Below are positions 15,691 through 23,793 of a stretch of DNA of 25,418 nucleotides, in pieces. Position 1 is the stretch's first letter. Every line of letters begins with the position of its first letter. The translations under genes and the position numbers were made by a program. Source of the stretch: an uncultured Christensenella sp. (GTDB lineage Bacteria; Bacillota; Clostridia; Christensenellales; UBA3700); assembly GCA_910584975.1 (NCBI GenBank), contig CAJUEA010000022.1, forward strand, positions 1-25,418, written 5' to 3'. A model generated the notes under the pieces. The model was not told the origin of the DNA, made no database searches, and saw only the letters and a list, made by a program, of their open reading frames with translations.

Positions 15691-16323
15691 TTATCTTATC
15701 TATACAAAAAACCAATAATTGATAACAATTCTGCACAAAACTTAGGCGAGATTTTTAAAATTCATATCAATAATCGCAAAATTGATTATATTTTGACAAG
15801 CAATGATGTCAAAATCAACACAAATCATATTTTGCAAATAAACGATGCAATAATGTACAAATCAGAATGCAGATACTACCCGAATTTTAGATTCAATCAA
15901 ATTGCAAATCAAATGGTTACTGACGATAAAGGTAAAATTTATGGCAATCTAATAGACTTATTTATAAACAAAAACTTTGAAATTAACAAAATAATGACGA
16001 ACAATAAAAATCTGCTAAATGTGGAAATTATATCATTTTCCAAAGATACTCTTGTTTTCAAAAGAATACCAAAAGCAAAAAAACAAGCTAAATCTAAGCA
16101 AACTGAAATTGAAACAAAACAATCACCTTGCATTGCAACTGTACTTTGCAATTATGGCTTTTTAATTGGCAGAATTATGCAAAAAAGCATAATTGTAAAC
16201 GGCAAAATTATAATTCCTATTGGCAAAAAAATTACAAAACAAGATATTGACACTGCTCAGCAATATGGAAAATTGATTGACATTACCATTTACTCAAAAA
16301 ATTACAATATAGAAAACTTATGA
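15685..16323 (+). CDS. PRC-barrel-like protein, unknown function
   Basis: A 212-residue soluble basic protein. Residues about 77-110 (VTDDKGKIYGNLIDLFINKNF, EINKIMTN) look like a PRC-barrel unit: a D-x-x-G-x-x-x-G turn followed by a beta hairpin. Residues 18-60 may be a degenerate first unit. A Lys-rich linker (127-147) leads to a C-terminal domain, 161-205 (IGRIMQKSIIVNGKIIIPIG, KKITKQDIDTAQQYGKLIDIT). I recognise this as a short repeat-like module with the sense 'G-K-x-I-x-x-x-G-x-x-I-T', but cannot name it. Such proteins often act in RNA metabolism or sporulation-linked control; that is inference. The GGAG/ATG is buried in a perfect hairpin, and a promoter and a strong terminator make it a single-gene unit. 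Confidence 0.65.
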   Translation: MLLSYLYKKPIIDNNSAQNLGEIFKIHINNRKIDYILTSNDVKINTNHILQINDAIMYKSECRYYPNFRFNQIANQMVTDDKGKIYGNLIDLFINKNFEINKIMTNNKNLLNVEIISFSKDTLVFKRIPKAKKQAKSKQTEIETKQSPCIATVLCNYGFLIGRIMQKSIIVNGKIIIPIGKKITKQDIDTAQQYGKLIDITIYSKNYNIENL

Positions 16324-16371
16324 TTTTCTGCTTTTTTATTATTACTTTACAACTCTAAACAATCATAAATG

Positions 16372-16416
16372 CAAACAATCTCTTTAATTCTACATTAAAG
16401 AGATTGTTTGTTTTTT
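16372..16416 (+). terminator. Intrinsic terminator after the PRC-barrel-like gene
   Basis: A perfect 16-bp stem CAAACAATCTCTTTAA (16372-16387) / TTAAAGAGATTGTTTG (16395-16410) has a 7-base loop and is followed by six T (16411-16416). It also separates this gene from the convergent small peptide gene. Confidence 0.93.
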
Positions 16417-16440
16417 GAGTATGCTAAAATGCTAAACTAA

Positions 16441-16557
16441 TTATTTGCAATTTGAGCAATTTTTTGTGGTAGACTTAGCACAGCCTTTTGATTGACTTGA
16501 CTTTGATGCCTTACTTGTAGCTTTGCTGCTACCACTGTTTTGTTGACTTCTTGCCAT
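16441..16557 (-). CDS. Small Ser/Lys-rich peptide with C-terminal CxxC (38 aa)
   Basis: A short frame of 38 codons: MARSQQNSGSSKATSK at the start and KGCAKSTTKNCSNCK at the end. It has no hydrophobic segment. Composition is mainly Ser, Lys, Thr, Ala and Gln. Cysteines are C26, C34 and C37, the last two as CSNC. GAGGAG lies 6 bases before ATG 16557, which is strong support for translation. A possible promoter (TTGTAT, 18 bases, TAAAAT; 16622-16593) would start the message exactly at a small GNRA-loop hairpin (16586-16571). I recall similar tiny Ser/Lys/Cys proteins in Clostridia genomes, without a known role, but cannot verify this. It could bind zinc or nucleic acid, or be secreted and disulfide-linked; none of these is shown. 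Confidence 0.65.
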   Translation of the reverse strand: MARSQQNSGSSKATSKASKSSQSKGCAKSTTKNCSNCK

Positions 16558-16570
16558 AACATTCTCCTCT

Positions 16571-16622
16571 GTAGCATTGCTGCTACACTATTATTTTAAA
16601 CTTAAACAATTTTTTTATACAA
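16571..16622 (-). promoter_or_regulatory. Promoter and 5' hairpin of the small peptide gene
   Basis: Minus strand: -35 TTGTAT (16622-16617), 18 bases, -10 TAAAAT (16598-16593). The predicted start near 16586 coincides with GTAGCAGCAATGCTAC (16586-16571), a 6-bp stem with a GCAA tetraloop. A near copy, GTAGCAGCAAAGCTAC, lies inside the coding sequence at 16533-16518. Confidence 0.5.
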
Positions 16623-16681
16623 TCTTACAATCACAAATTTTCCATTTTTTTCTAAGTCCTTTTTTACAACTTTGCCAAAAG

Positions 16682-16712
16682 CAAAAAAATAAACACACCT
16701 TTTAACGATGTG
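16682..16712 (-). terminator. Probable terminator after ilvB
   Basis: On the minus strand CACATC (16712-16707) pairs with GGTGTG (16699-16694, one G-U pair) around a 7-base loop, followed by TTTATTTTTTTGC. It lies about 25 bases after the ilvB stop codon. The stem is short, but the T-run is long. Confidence 0.65.
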
Positions 16713-16736
16713 ATTATTTTAATATAGTATCTATTT

Positions 16737-18359
16737 TTACATTTTATCAGGATGAACAAACGGCAAAACTTGCTCATTACTGTCTATCAAGCAATTTAGC
16801 AAAATCGGCTGTTTAAAATTTTTGTGTTTTGAAAGTACTTCACTCAATTTGTCAAGGCTGTCAATTGTAAAGCTTTGTTTAACGCCATAAGCTTTTGCAA
16901 GCATTTCAAAATTCACTCTGCCAGAAATATTAACTCCACAAAAATGCTTTTTGTAAAACTCTGACTGCCATTGTTTAACCATTCCCAATGCACCATTGTT
17001 TAAAATAACAATCATAATGGGCAAATTGTTTTCCACTGCCACAGCAAGTTCATTGCAGTTCATAGCAAAGCTACCATCACCTGTAATAAGCACACCACGC
17101 ATACCAGTTGCAATTGTGCCACCTATGCAAGCGCCCAATCCATACCCCATAGCACCCAGGCCACAAGAAGTTAGAAAGGTGCGTGGTTTTGATGTTGGAT
17201 AACACTGTGCAGCCCAAAGCTGGTGCTGACCAACATCCGTTGCAATAATATCATCTGCATATAAATTTTCAGCAAGCATTTTTATAATGCTGCACGGTGT
17301 AAAGCCTTGAGTTTGATATGTTTGATTGTTTTGATAGCAACCATCTTTCCACCAAGCATTGTCATTTTTTCTTTTCACTTCAGGCAAAATGTTTGACAAA
17401 AATTCATTGATTTCACTTTTAATCAAGCAATCACATTCAACATTTTTATTCAGTTCAACAAGATCAATATCAACATGAATAATTTTTTGACTGCAAAAAT
17501 CTCTTTGATTTGTCGCCCTATCGCTAAATCGAACACCCAAAGCAATAATCAAATCAGCATCATTTTTCAAAGTGTTTGCCAGCAAATTGCCGTGCATACC
17601 AGTCATCCCTACATTATATTCAGATGCAGACGGAACAGCAGATTTACCCATCATAGTGTAAGCAATTGGAGCATTAAGAGTTTTTGCCAATTCAAGCACT
17701 TTTTCACTTGCATTGCCACAGACAACGCCACCACCGCAATAGACAAGTGGCTTTTTACTCTGATTTATAAGTTCTATTGCCTTTTGATAGTCTGGCACAT
17801 AATTTAGCACTTTTTTATGAATTTTAGGCGTCAAATTGCCATAATATTCACACTTGTTGCTTAGAATATCCTTTGGAATATCAATAAGCACAGGACCAGG
17901 CCTGCCACTTTTTGCAATTTCAAAACTATCAACAATCATTTGTTCCAAATCAGCAACATTTTTGCACAAATAACTATATTTTACAACTGGCATTGTAATA
18001 CCATAAATATCAACTTCCTGAAAGCTATCTTGTCCTAACTTGTTTGTAGGCACATTTCCTGTGATAACAACAAGTGGTGTGGAATCAAGAAAACTGTTTG
18101 CAATGCCAGTTACAAGATTTGTTGCCCCAGGACCAGAAGTTGCAAGCACAACGCCAACTTTGCCACTCGCCCTTGCATAGCCATCGGCAGCAAAAGTTGC
18201 ACCTTGTTCGGATGCCATAAGATAGTGTTTTAATTTACCTTTAGATTTGTAAAGTTCCTCATAAATGTCAAGTATGCTACCACCTGGATAGCCAAAAATA
18301 CATTCAACACCCATTTTTTTCAAACTTTCCAAAAGAATTTTTGCACCTGTACACTTCAT
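16737..18359 (-). CDS. ilvB: Acetolactate (acetohydroxyacid) synthase, large subunit
   Basis: Condenses two pyruvates, or pyruvate and 2-oxobutyrate, for valine, leucine and isoleucine synthesis; it uses ThDP, FAD and Mg. 540 residues, slightly short of the usual 560. E51 in ASEQGATFAADG is the ThDP-activating glutamate. The ThDP/Mg motif runs from GDGSF (427) to NN (458-459). GMVKQWQ with W464 and GVRFSDR (like RFDDR) point to the anabolic, FAD-dependent enzyme rather than catabolic AlsS. ATG 18359 directly follows an in-frame TGA one codon upstream; the ribosome binding site is weak (GAGAG). No ilvN regulatory subunit, ilvC or ilvD is adjacent. A promoter and a 22-bp palindrome lie just upstream. 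Confidence 0.95.
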   Translation of the reverse strand: MKCTGAKILLESLKKMGVECIFGYPGGSILDIYEELYKSKGKLKHYLMASEQGATFAADGYARASGKVGVVLATSGPGATNLVTGIANSFLDSTPLVVITGNVPTNKLGQDSFQEVDIYGITMPVVKYSYLCKNVADLEQMIVDSFEIAKSGRPGPVLIDIPKDILSNKCEYYGNLTPKIHKKVLNYVPDYQKAIELINQSKKPLVYCGGGVVCGNASEKVLELAKTLNAPIAYTMMGKSAVPSASEYNVGMTGMHGNLLANTLKNDADLIIALGVRFSDRATNQRDFCSQKIIHVDIDLVELNKNVECDCLIKSEINEFLSNILPEVKRKNDNAWWKDGCYQNNQTYQTQGFTPCSIIKMLAENLYADDIIATDVGQHQLWAAQCYPTSKPRTFLTSCGLGAMGYGLGACIGGTIATGMRGVLITGDGSFAMNCNELAVAVENNLPIMIVILNNGALGMVKQWQSEFYKKHFCGVNISGRVNFEMLAKAYGVKQSFTIDSLDKLSEVLSKHKNFKQPILLNCLIDSNEQVLPFVHPDKM

Positions 18360-18390
18360 CAGTCAAACTCTCGCAATATTTATTTTTGAT

Positions 18391-18439
18391 ATTTTACCAC
18401 AAAATACAAATAAAAACAATATTTTGAAATCAAAATATT
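18391..18439 (-). promoter_or_regulatory. ilvB promoter with adjoining 22-bp palindrome
   Basis: Minus strand: -35 TTGTTT (18419-18414), 17 bases, -10 TAAAAT (18396-18391) preceded by TGG, an extended -10. A perfect palindrome with arms AATATTTTGA (18418-18427) and TCAAAATATT (18430-18439) touches the -35 box, a typical operator position. It shares A/T-flanked dyad symmetry with CodY sites but does not match AATTTTCWGAAAATT. The remaining spacer 18440-18603 holds no gene that I can see. Confidence 0.6.
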
Positions 18440-18603
18440 ACTTTTTTGAAAAAATAAATAAAACTTTCAATCCATATTAATTAGACAAAATACAGCCACG
18501 CACGCTTTAACCATGATTACAATAATTAAAATTATTTTGTCCTTGCATATAAAAGTTTAATTAAAATTATAAACATTTATTTTTATAATACCATATTTTA
18601 AGA

Positions 18604-18633
18604 AACAAAAACAGCGGATAGATTTCTATCCGC
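18604..18633 (-). terminator. Terminator of the transporter/lipoprotein operon
   Basis: A perfect 8-bp stem GCGGATAG (18614-18621) / CTATCCGC (18626-18633) is followed on the minus strand by TGTTTTTGTTTC. It lies 33 bases after the lipoprotein stop codon. A T-run also follows at a distance on the plus strand, so it may work both ways. Confidence 0.85.
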
Positions 18634-18666
18634 CATAATTTGTTTTTTAACATTTAAACATAAGGA

Positions 18667-20055
18667 TTATTCCTCTGTTTTTTCCTCAGCATCTTTGTCA
18701 GTGTTTTCTTCTGAAACTTGGGCCTCGTCACTTACTTCAGCCAAATTTCCATCTTCAACATCATCTACGCCTTCAGCAGTTTCAGTTTCAGCATTTTCCT
18801 CATCTGTCTCACCTGTAATAGCTTTAATTTGAGCTGTCAATTCTTTGTTCTGCTTTTTAATTTTAAACAAAGCCATTAATGCAATTAACAAAGCAATTAC
18901 AGCGACAACGGCAGCTGCTATAGGAATCAAGCTTGTCATATCCTTTTGAGTTTTAACAATATTGCTTGTCTTAATAAAGAAGTGTCCACTTATCTCATCA
19001 ATCTTATTGCCTTGCTCATCTGTAATTTCATACTTTTCAACTACGATTTCAGTATATTCATAGCCCCAGTTTACAGCAGATTCAACAGTTGTAATTTTGC
19101 TGTTGTTAACCTTCTTATCAGTTGAAGAATTGTTTACATCAACAGGGTTAATCAAACGATCAAATACATATTCGCCGTCAGTATCTTTAACATACAACTC
19201 AATCATACCATCACTTCTGTTGCTTACAAGATCAATCTTATTATCACTTTCTTTAAATCCATCATAATTAGGAATATCAATCTTTGGACCTTGATACATT
19301 ACATCCAAAGTATATTTTTCATCAGTTGATGTAACAGACATAACTCTTGTTTTGCCTTTATCTGTGTAAAGCATAACTTTAAGTTCGCCGTGCTTATTAT
19401 ACTCGTGAGCCTCATTTTTTACTGTCAAAACATAAGTTGTAACTTTACCTTGTTTTTTATTGCCTTTTTCAGAAATAGCGATGTCATCTTTTGTAAGTGA
19501 TTTTAATGGTAACAAAGCATTTGCCATTGTATAATCACTAAGATTAACCTTTGTTGGAGTTACATATGCAAAAGGATCAGTAATTTCTTTGCAATCTCTT
19601 GTGAATACTGGTGCTGTTGCTGATTGCTTGTAAGTTTTAAAAACATACAATTTGTAATCTTCAGCTTTTGCATCACTAGGCTTGATGTCCTTAGGAAGTG
19701 AGTTACCAATAATAAATGAATCGGTAGATTCTGTAATACCCTTTGTAGTTTTAACACTAAAGTTTATTTTAGTTTTATCCACACCTGCAATTTTTTCTTT
19801 TTCAGGCAAATCTTTGTCAGATTGGACATTTAACATATATTCCACCATTGTATTTGATGCAATGTTTTTTGGATTAGTGTTTGTTTTCTCTCTAATGTAA
19901 TATGTTGAATATTGTTCAGAATTTGCAATTGCATCCTGCAAAACTTTGATTACATCTTCATCAACATTTTCAATCTTAATGTTTGAGCAACCTGCCAAAA
20001 CCATAGATAACAAACAAATAATAGCAACTACTGCAAGTAAAATTTTCTTTTTCAT
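18667..20055 (-). CDS. Lipoprotein with C-terminal membrane helix and acidic tail
   Basis: A 462-residue protein of unknown function with an unusual build. The N-terminus is a type II signal peptide with lipobox LAGC (cysteine about residue 23). A polar extracytoplasmic domain of about 350 residues follows, with beta-type stretches (VTTYVLTVKNEAH, ELKVMLYTDKG). Then comes a single hydrophobic helix (375-398, IPIAAAVVAVIALLIALMAL), a basic stop-transfer KIKKQNK, a short helical ELTAQIKAITG, and a Glu/Asp-rich tail to the end. It would be anchored both by lipid and by the helix, with the tail in the cytoplasm. Its ATG overlaps the stop of the transporter gene as ATGA, with AAGGAGG just before, so the two are translationally coupled. 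By inference it is an accessory or sensor subunit of that transporter. Confidence 0.75.
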   Translation of the reverse strand: MKKKILLAVVAIICLLSMVLAGCSNIKIENVDEDVIKVLQDAIANSEQYSTYYIREKTNTNPKNIASNTMVEYMLNVQSDKDLPEKEKIAGVDKTKINFSVKTTKGITESTDSFIIGNSLPKDIKPSDAKAEDYKLYVFKTYKQSATAPVFTRDCKEITDPFAYVTPTKVNLSDYTMANALLPLKSLTKDDIAISEKGNKKQGKVTTYVLTVKNEAHEYNKHGELKVMLYTDKGKTRVMSVTSTDEKYTLDVMYQGPKIDIPNYDGFKESDNKIDLVSNRSDGMIELYVKDTDGEYVFDRLINPVDVNNSSTDKKVNNSKITTVESAVNWGYEYTEIVVEKYEITDEQGNKIDEISGHFFIKTSNIVKTQKDMTSLIPIAAAVVAVIALLIALMALFKIKKQNKELTAQIKAITGETDEENAETETAEGVDDVEDGNLAEVSDEAQVSEENTDKDAEEKTEE

Positions 20056-21806
20056 TGTTTGCCTCCTTCCTTTTCGTCTTCGAGCTCAACATTATTATTT
20101 TCAGTGATTTCAGCTGCCTCTGTTTCAATATGCTCTTCGTTTACGGATTCAATTTCGCCAACGGTCATAGCAGTTTTTTCAATAACATCTACAGCAGGAA
20201 CACCAGTATTAAGAACTTCACCTTCGTTTACAGCAGGCATTTCTGCAACAGGCTCTGAATTTTTCTTATTCTTTTTAGCCTCTTTATTTTTCTCTTTTTT
20301 CTTATCTGCCTCTTCTTGCTCAGCGATTTCCTTAATCTTTTCGTCATACTCATCTTGAGTGATATCGCCAGCCTCCAAGTCAGCGGCCAAAGTTTCTCGT
20401 TTTAATGTACGCATCATTGCACGCAGTTTCTTTTCAGTTAAATCATAGAACAACATAGGAACAATACAAGCAAGAGCACCAATAAAGCTGATTACAGCCA
20501 AAATTCTTACAAGGTTACCTCTAAATGTTGCCTCATACAAAACATCATAGTTTGTAAGCAAACCGAATGACTCTGTTACAGCAGGAATTACGAAACCGGT
20601 AGCCATACCAACAATAGAAGTTACAATACCAATATTGCAGAAGAAACCATCCATTCTCTTGCCTGTCTCACATTGATGATAGTCAAGAATGTCCGCATTC
20701 ATAGCAGGGTTCGTGATAATAGTAGTTGAGTTTGCAGCATTTGCAATATATATCAATACAAATGTAACATAGAAATTTCCTGCGCTGAAGAAAGTTGAAC
20801 CATAAGCTAATGCTAAAATTAAATTTGAAAAAATATTTAAGTTACGCTTACCAATAAACTTAACGATGATTGGAGCACCTACCATACCTATCAAGGAAGC
20901 TGTACCCATCAAGGTTGTAAGCAATCCCATTATAACACCATTTTGCAACTGATAAATGAAAATCCAGTTCAAAATCAAAGACGAAGCATTTCTTGCAAAC
21001 AACAGCATTTGTTGAATGTTATAAAGCCATAAATATTTATTGCTGAACGCACTTTTAATACCTTCTTTAAAAGAAATTTTTTCTGTATTAGTTTTCTTTT
21101 GAACTACCCTTTCTTTTGTGCCAAAATATGCAAAGAAAGTAAGCAAAACACCCAAAATACCAAATATTGGGAACAACAAACGATAAATTTTGATATCAAT
21201 CATTGTGCCGCCTGCAAGTTCTGCAATAACTGGGAAGAACAATCCTGTAAGAGTTGGAGCCATTGAGTAAATAATTGAACTAATTGAAACAATAGTTGTT
21301 CTTTCCTCACTATTAGGGCTGATAACTTGTACAAGGTTCATATATGCAAGATACAACAATTGATTATAAAAGATATTTACCAATGTAAATCCTATCATAA
21401 TCAATGCAAATTTTGTGTTGTAATTTGCAGTAAGTGGTATGTATGCCATTGCAATTGCTATTGCTGCAGCTGGTATTGACGACCACAAAATTATCGGTCT
21501 ATACTTACCTTTTTTACTTTTTGTATTGTCCATTAACATGCCTCTAAATGGTACAATTAACAGAGAAATCAAAACACCTACAACTGCAATAATTTGCATA
21601 TGTGATGGAGTTATGCCATAGACTGAGCCAATCAACAAACTGCCTGCAGACATTCCAATATAACCTACAACAGCGGCGATAAATTGAACACCTATACCAC
21701 CGATACTGTATGCAGCCATTTCCTTGATGCTCACATAGTTGCCTTTAGCAGGTTTACTCCATTGAGAAGTAACCCACTTAACCTTTCCTTTCAAGTCAAG
21801 CTTCAT
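20052..21806 (-). CDS. GPH-type MFS sugar/cation symporter with charged C-terminal extension
   Basis: A 584-residue membrane transporter of the glycoside-pentoside-hexuronide:cation symporter group (MFS_2). About twelve helices lie within residues 30-455. The loop MDNTKSKKGKYRPI (92-105) is the family's D-x-x-x-K-x-G-x-x-R-P signature between helices 2 and 3. The usual length is 450-480; here about 130 further residues form a cytoplasmic tail, first a Lys/Glu helix likely to be a coiled coil (EKIKEIAEQEEADKKK, KNKEAKKNKKN), then a Glu-rich disordered stretch. AAGGAAGG precedes ATG 21806. A consensus promoter lies at 21863-21891. The gene runs into the lipoprotein gene with a 4-base overlap. 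The substrate is unknown; nearby GH20 suggests an amino sugar or glycoside. Confidence 0.85.
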   Translation of the reverse strand: MKLDLKGKVKWVTSQWSKPAKGNYVSIKEMAAYSIGGIGVQFIAAVVGYIGMSAGSLLIGSVYGITPSHMQIIAVVGVLISLLIVPFRGMLMDNTKSKKGKYRPIILWSSIPAAAIAIAMAYIPLTANYNTKFALIMIGFTLVNIFYNQLLYLAYMNLVQVISPNSEERTTIVSISSIIYSMAPTLTGLFFPVIAELAGGTMIDIKIYRLLFPIFGILGVLLTFFAYFGTKERVVQKKTNTEKISFKEGIKSAFSNKYLWLYNIQQMLLFARNASSLILNWIFIYQLQNGVIMGLLTTLMGTASLIGMVGAPIIVKFIGKRNLNIFSNLILALAYGSTFFSAGNFYVTFVLIYIANAANSTTIITNPAMNADILDYHQCETGKRMDGFFCNIGIVTSIVGMATGFVIPAVTESFGLLTNYDVLYEATFRGNLVRILAVISFIGALACIVPMLFYDLTEKKLRAMMRTLKRETLAADLEAGDITQDEYDEKIKEIAEQEEADKKKEKNKEAKKNKKNSEPVAEMPAVNEGEVLNTGVPAVDVIEKTAMTVGEIESVNEEHIETEAAEITENNNVELEDEKEGGKQ

Positions 21807-21862
21807 AATTTCCTTCCTTTTCTTTATTTAATTAAAACTTATTATTTTAATCATATATCCTA

Positions 21863-21891
21863 ATAATAACATTTATTTTTATATATGTAAA
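21863..21891 (-). promoter_or_regulatory. Promoter of the transporter/lipoprotein operon
   Basis: Minus strand: -35 TTTACA (21891-21886), 17 bases, -10 TATTAT (21868-21863) preceded by TGT, an extended -10. The start would be about 50 bases before ATG 21806. Confidence 0.7.
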
Positions 21892-22026
21892 TAGATTTTT
21901 AAAAATTTACCAAAATTATACACATATATAGAAAGATTTTTTCTTATATCTTCACATTTTAATATATGTGACAAACAATATTAAAATAAATGATATTATC
22001 ATATTGAAAACAATAAAAAATTACTA

Positions 22027-22119
22027 TTTTAAATGTCCAATTATGACAGAAAAAGTCGACTTTTAAAATGTCCCAAAAAATTTTACATTTAATGGTTCAC
22101 ATCATTTAAGTCGACTTTC
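22027..22119. repeat. Paired GTCGAC palindromes and TGTCC direct repeats
   Basis: The palindrome AAAAGTCGACTTTT (22051-22064) recurs as AAGTCGACTT (22108-22117), centres 55 bases apart. A second motif, TTTTAAATGTCC (22027-22038), recurs as TTTTAAAATGTCCC (22061-22074). They lie between GH20 and the GPH transporter, about 160-230 bases upstream of the latter's promoter. They may be operator sites, or the two GTCGAC copies may pair as a long-loop stem after the GH20 gene (the minus strand continues CTTTTTC). The rest of the 21892-22143 spacer has no gene that I can see. Confidence 0.5.
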
Positions 22120-22143
22120 GTTTTGTTTCATTTTTGCTTAAAA

Positions 22144-23718
22144 CTATTTACAATATTTTTCAAATTCGTGATTTTGATTTTTTGACCAGTTTAGCCATGC
22201 CTTGGATGCTCTACTCCAGTTTTTAAAGCCTCTTACAAGATATGCATCCCTATTTGCATATTTTATGTTTAGGCAATCCATAATTTTCATTTGAAGAGGG
22301 AGTCTGTTTTCAAAATCTGCAAAGTTTTTATTCTCTTTTGATGTCCAGTTTATCTCACCTAATGCTTGCATACGAGGGTAAATGTTAAATTGCAATTTTT
22401 CTTTACATCTTACATATTCCGTCCAAAGTGGAGCCTCAATTCCAAGCACCTGATTTTCATATTTGCTGTCAAGGTTCATAGTATCCAAATCAACAGAATA
22501 ATATTTTTTCAAGTCTTTCATATCATAGCAATGGTCCATATAAAGATATGGTTCAGGTGTCATAATGATTTTGTTGCCTTTTGCAACCCATTTGTCAACA
22601 CCACTTTTTTTTGCAGAATGAATCCACCATTGAATGATTGTTTCGTCAGATAATTCAGTTGCTTTCAAAATTTCGTTCCAGCCAATCATAGCTTTGTTTT
22701 TTGTTTTCAAATATTGCAAAATTTGATTGTTGAACCAACCTTGCAAATCTTCCTCGTTTTTCAAGCCTAGTTCCTTAATTTTTGCTTGACATTTAGGACA
22801 AGTTTTCCATTTTTTCTTTGGCACTTCATCCCCACCAATATGAAAATAGCCATAAGGGAAAAGCTCAACAAGTTCGTCAATAACATCTTTTACAAATGGC
22901 ATCAATTTGTCCCCACCAGCACATCCGATATCGTCAAGAATTCCCCAATGAGTTGAAACATCAATCTGCTTGCCTTCACAAGAAAGTTCAGGATAACAAT
23001 TTATTGCTGCAACAAGATGTCCTGGCATATCCACTTCTGGCAAAACTTCGATATGAAAATCTTTTGCGTATGCAACAATTTCCTTCACTTGCTCTTGAGT
23101 GTAAAACAATCCGTCGCCGTAAGCTTTTTCTTCCATTTTGCCACCTGCAAGTTGAGTTGCCTTTCTTGTAGCACCTTTTTCAGTCAAAAGAGGGTATTTT
23201 TTGATTTCCACTCTCCAACCTTGGTCATCTGTCAAGTGCCAATGGAAAACATTAAGTTTGTTAAGCGCCATCATATTCAAGCACTCTTTGATTGTATCCA
23301 TAGTTGAATAGTGTCTTGCAACATCAAGCATAAAAGCCCTGCGTTTAAATCTTGGCTTATCCTCAATCACACAACAAGGTATTTCAATGCTTTCTACTCC
23401 ACTTAAAGTATCCACCTCACAAAGCTGTCTTAAAGTCTGCAAAGCATAAAAAGCACCTGCCTCATCACTTGCCTTAATTGTTATTGCACTTTCTGCAACT
23501 TCCAAAAAATATCCTTCGCTAGCAATTGTTTCGTCAGCCACAAAATTGATGTCACCTTCGCCAGAAATAACAGTTGCCTCCACACCACTTTTTGCAAAGA
23601 TGTTTACAAGTTGCATTTTAGTTTTTTCAAATTTACCACCGATTTTCGTAGCAAAATTGTATTTAAAATCACCTTTCCCACAAGTAACTTTTAAAGGTTT
23701 TGGAATAATTGAAATCAT
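22144..23718 (-). CDS. Beta-N-acetylhexosaminidase, GH20, cytoplasmic
   Basis: Removes terminal beta-linked GlcNAc or GalNAc by substrate-assisted catalysis. 524 residues with a GH20b-type N-terminal domain (about 1-120) and a TIM barrel. FHWHLTDDQGWR is at 158-169. LPEVDMPGH is at 226-234. The catalytic pair D297-E298 is in FHIGGDE, and the substrate-binding IGWNEI and QWWIHS segments follow. A CPKC pair (C307, C310) sits just after the catalytic strand. There is no signal peptide, so the enzyme should act on imported oligosaccharides. AAGGAG precedes ATG 23718. It lies 75 bases downstream of an MFS sugar transporter on the same strand, which supports an import-then-cleave unit. Identification is secure; the natural substrate is not. 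Confidence 0.94.
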   Translation of the reverse strand: MISIIPKPLKVTCGKGDFKYNFATKIGGKFEKTKMQLVNIFAKSGVEATVISGEGDINFVADETIASEGYFLEVAESAITIKASDEAGAFYALQTLRQLCEVDTLSGVESIEIPCCVIEDKPRFKRRAFMLDVARHYSTMDTIKECLNMMALNKLNVFHWHLTDDQGWRVEIKKYPLLTEKGATRKATQLAGGKMEEKAYGDGLFYTQEQVKEIVAYAKDFHIEVLPEVDMPGHLVAAINCYPELSCEGKQIDVSTHWGILDDIGCAGGDKLMPFVKDVIDELVELFPYGYFHIGGDEVPKKKWKTCPKCQAKIKELGLKNEEDLQGWFNNQILQYLKTKNKAMIGWNEILKATELSDETIIQWWIHSAKKSGVDKWVAKGNKIIMTPEPYLYMDHCYDMKDLKKYYSVDLDTMNLDSKYENQVLGIEAPLWTEYVRCKEKLQFNIYPRMQALGEINWTSKENKNFADFENRLPLQMKIMDCLNIKYANRDAYLVRGFKNWSRASKAWLNWSKNQNHEFEKYCK

Positions 23719-23793
23719 AATTTTCTCCTTTTTACAATTAATTTATTTATATTTTTTATTTGCAAAAACAATGTAATTGAAATGTTTATCATT

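Noticed and set aside
18418..18439. Palindrome before ilvB read as a CodY box
   Set aside because: The arms and spacing do not fit AATTTTCWGAAAATT within a reasonable number of mismatches. It is kept only as a generic operator candidate.
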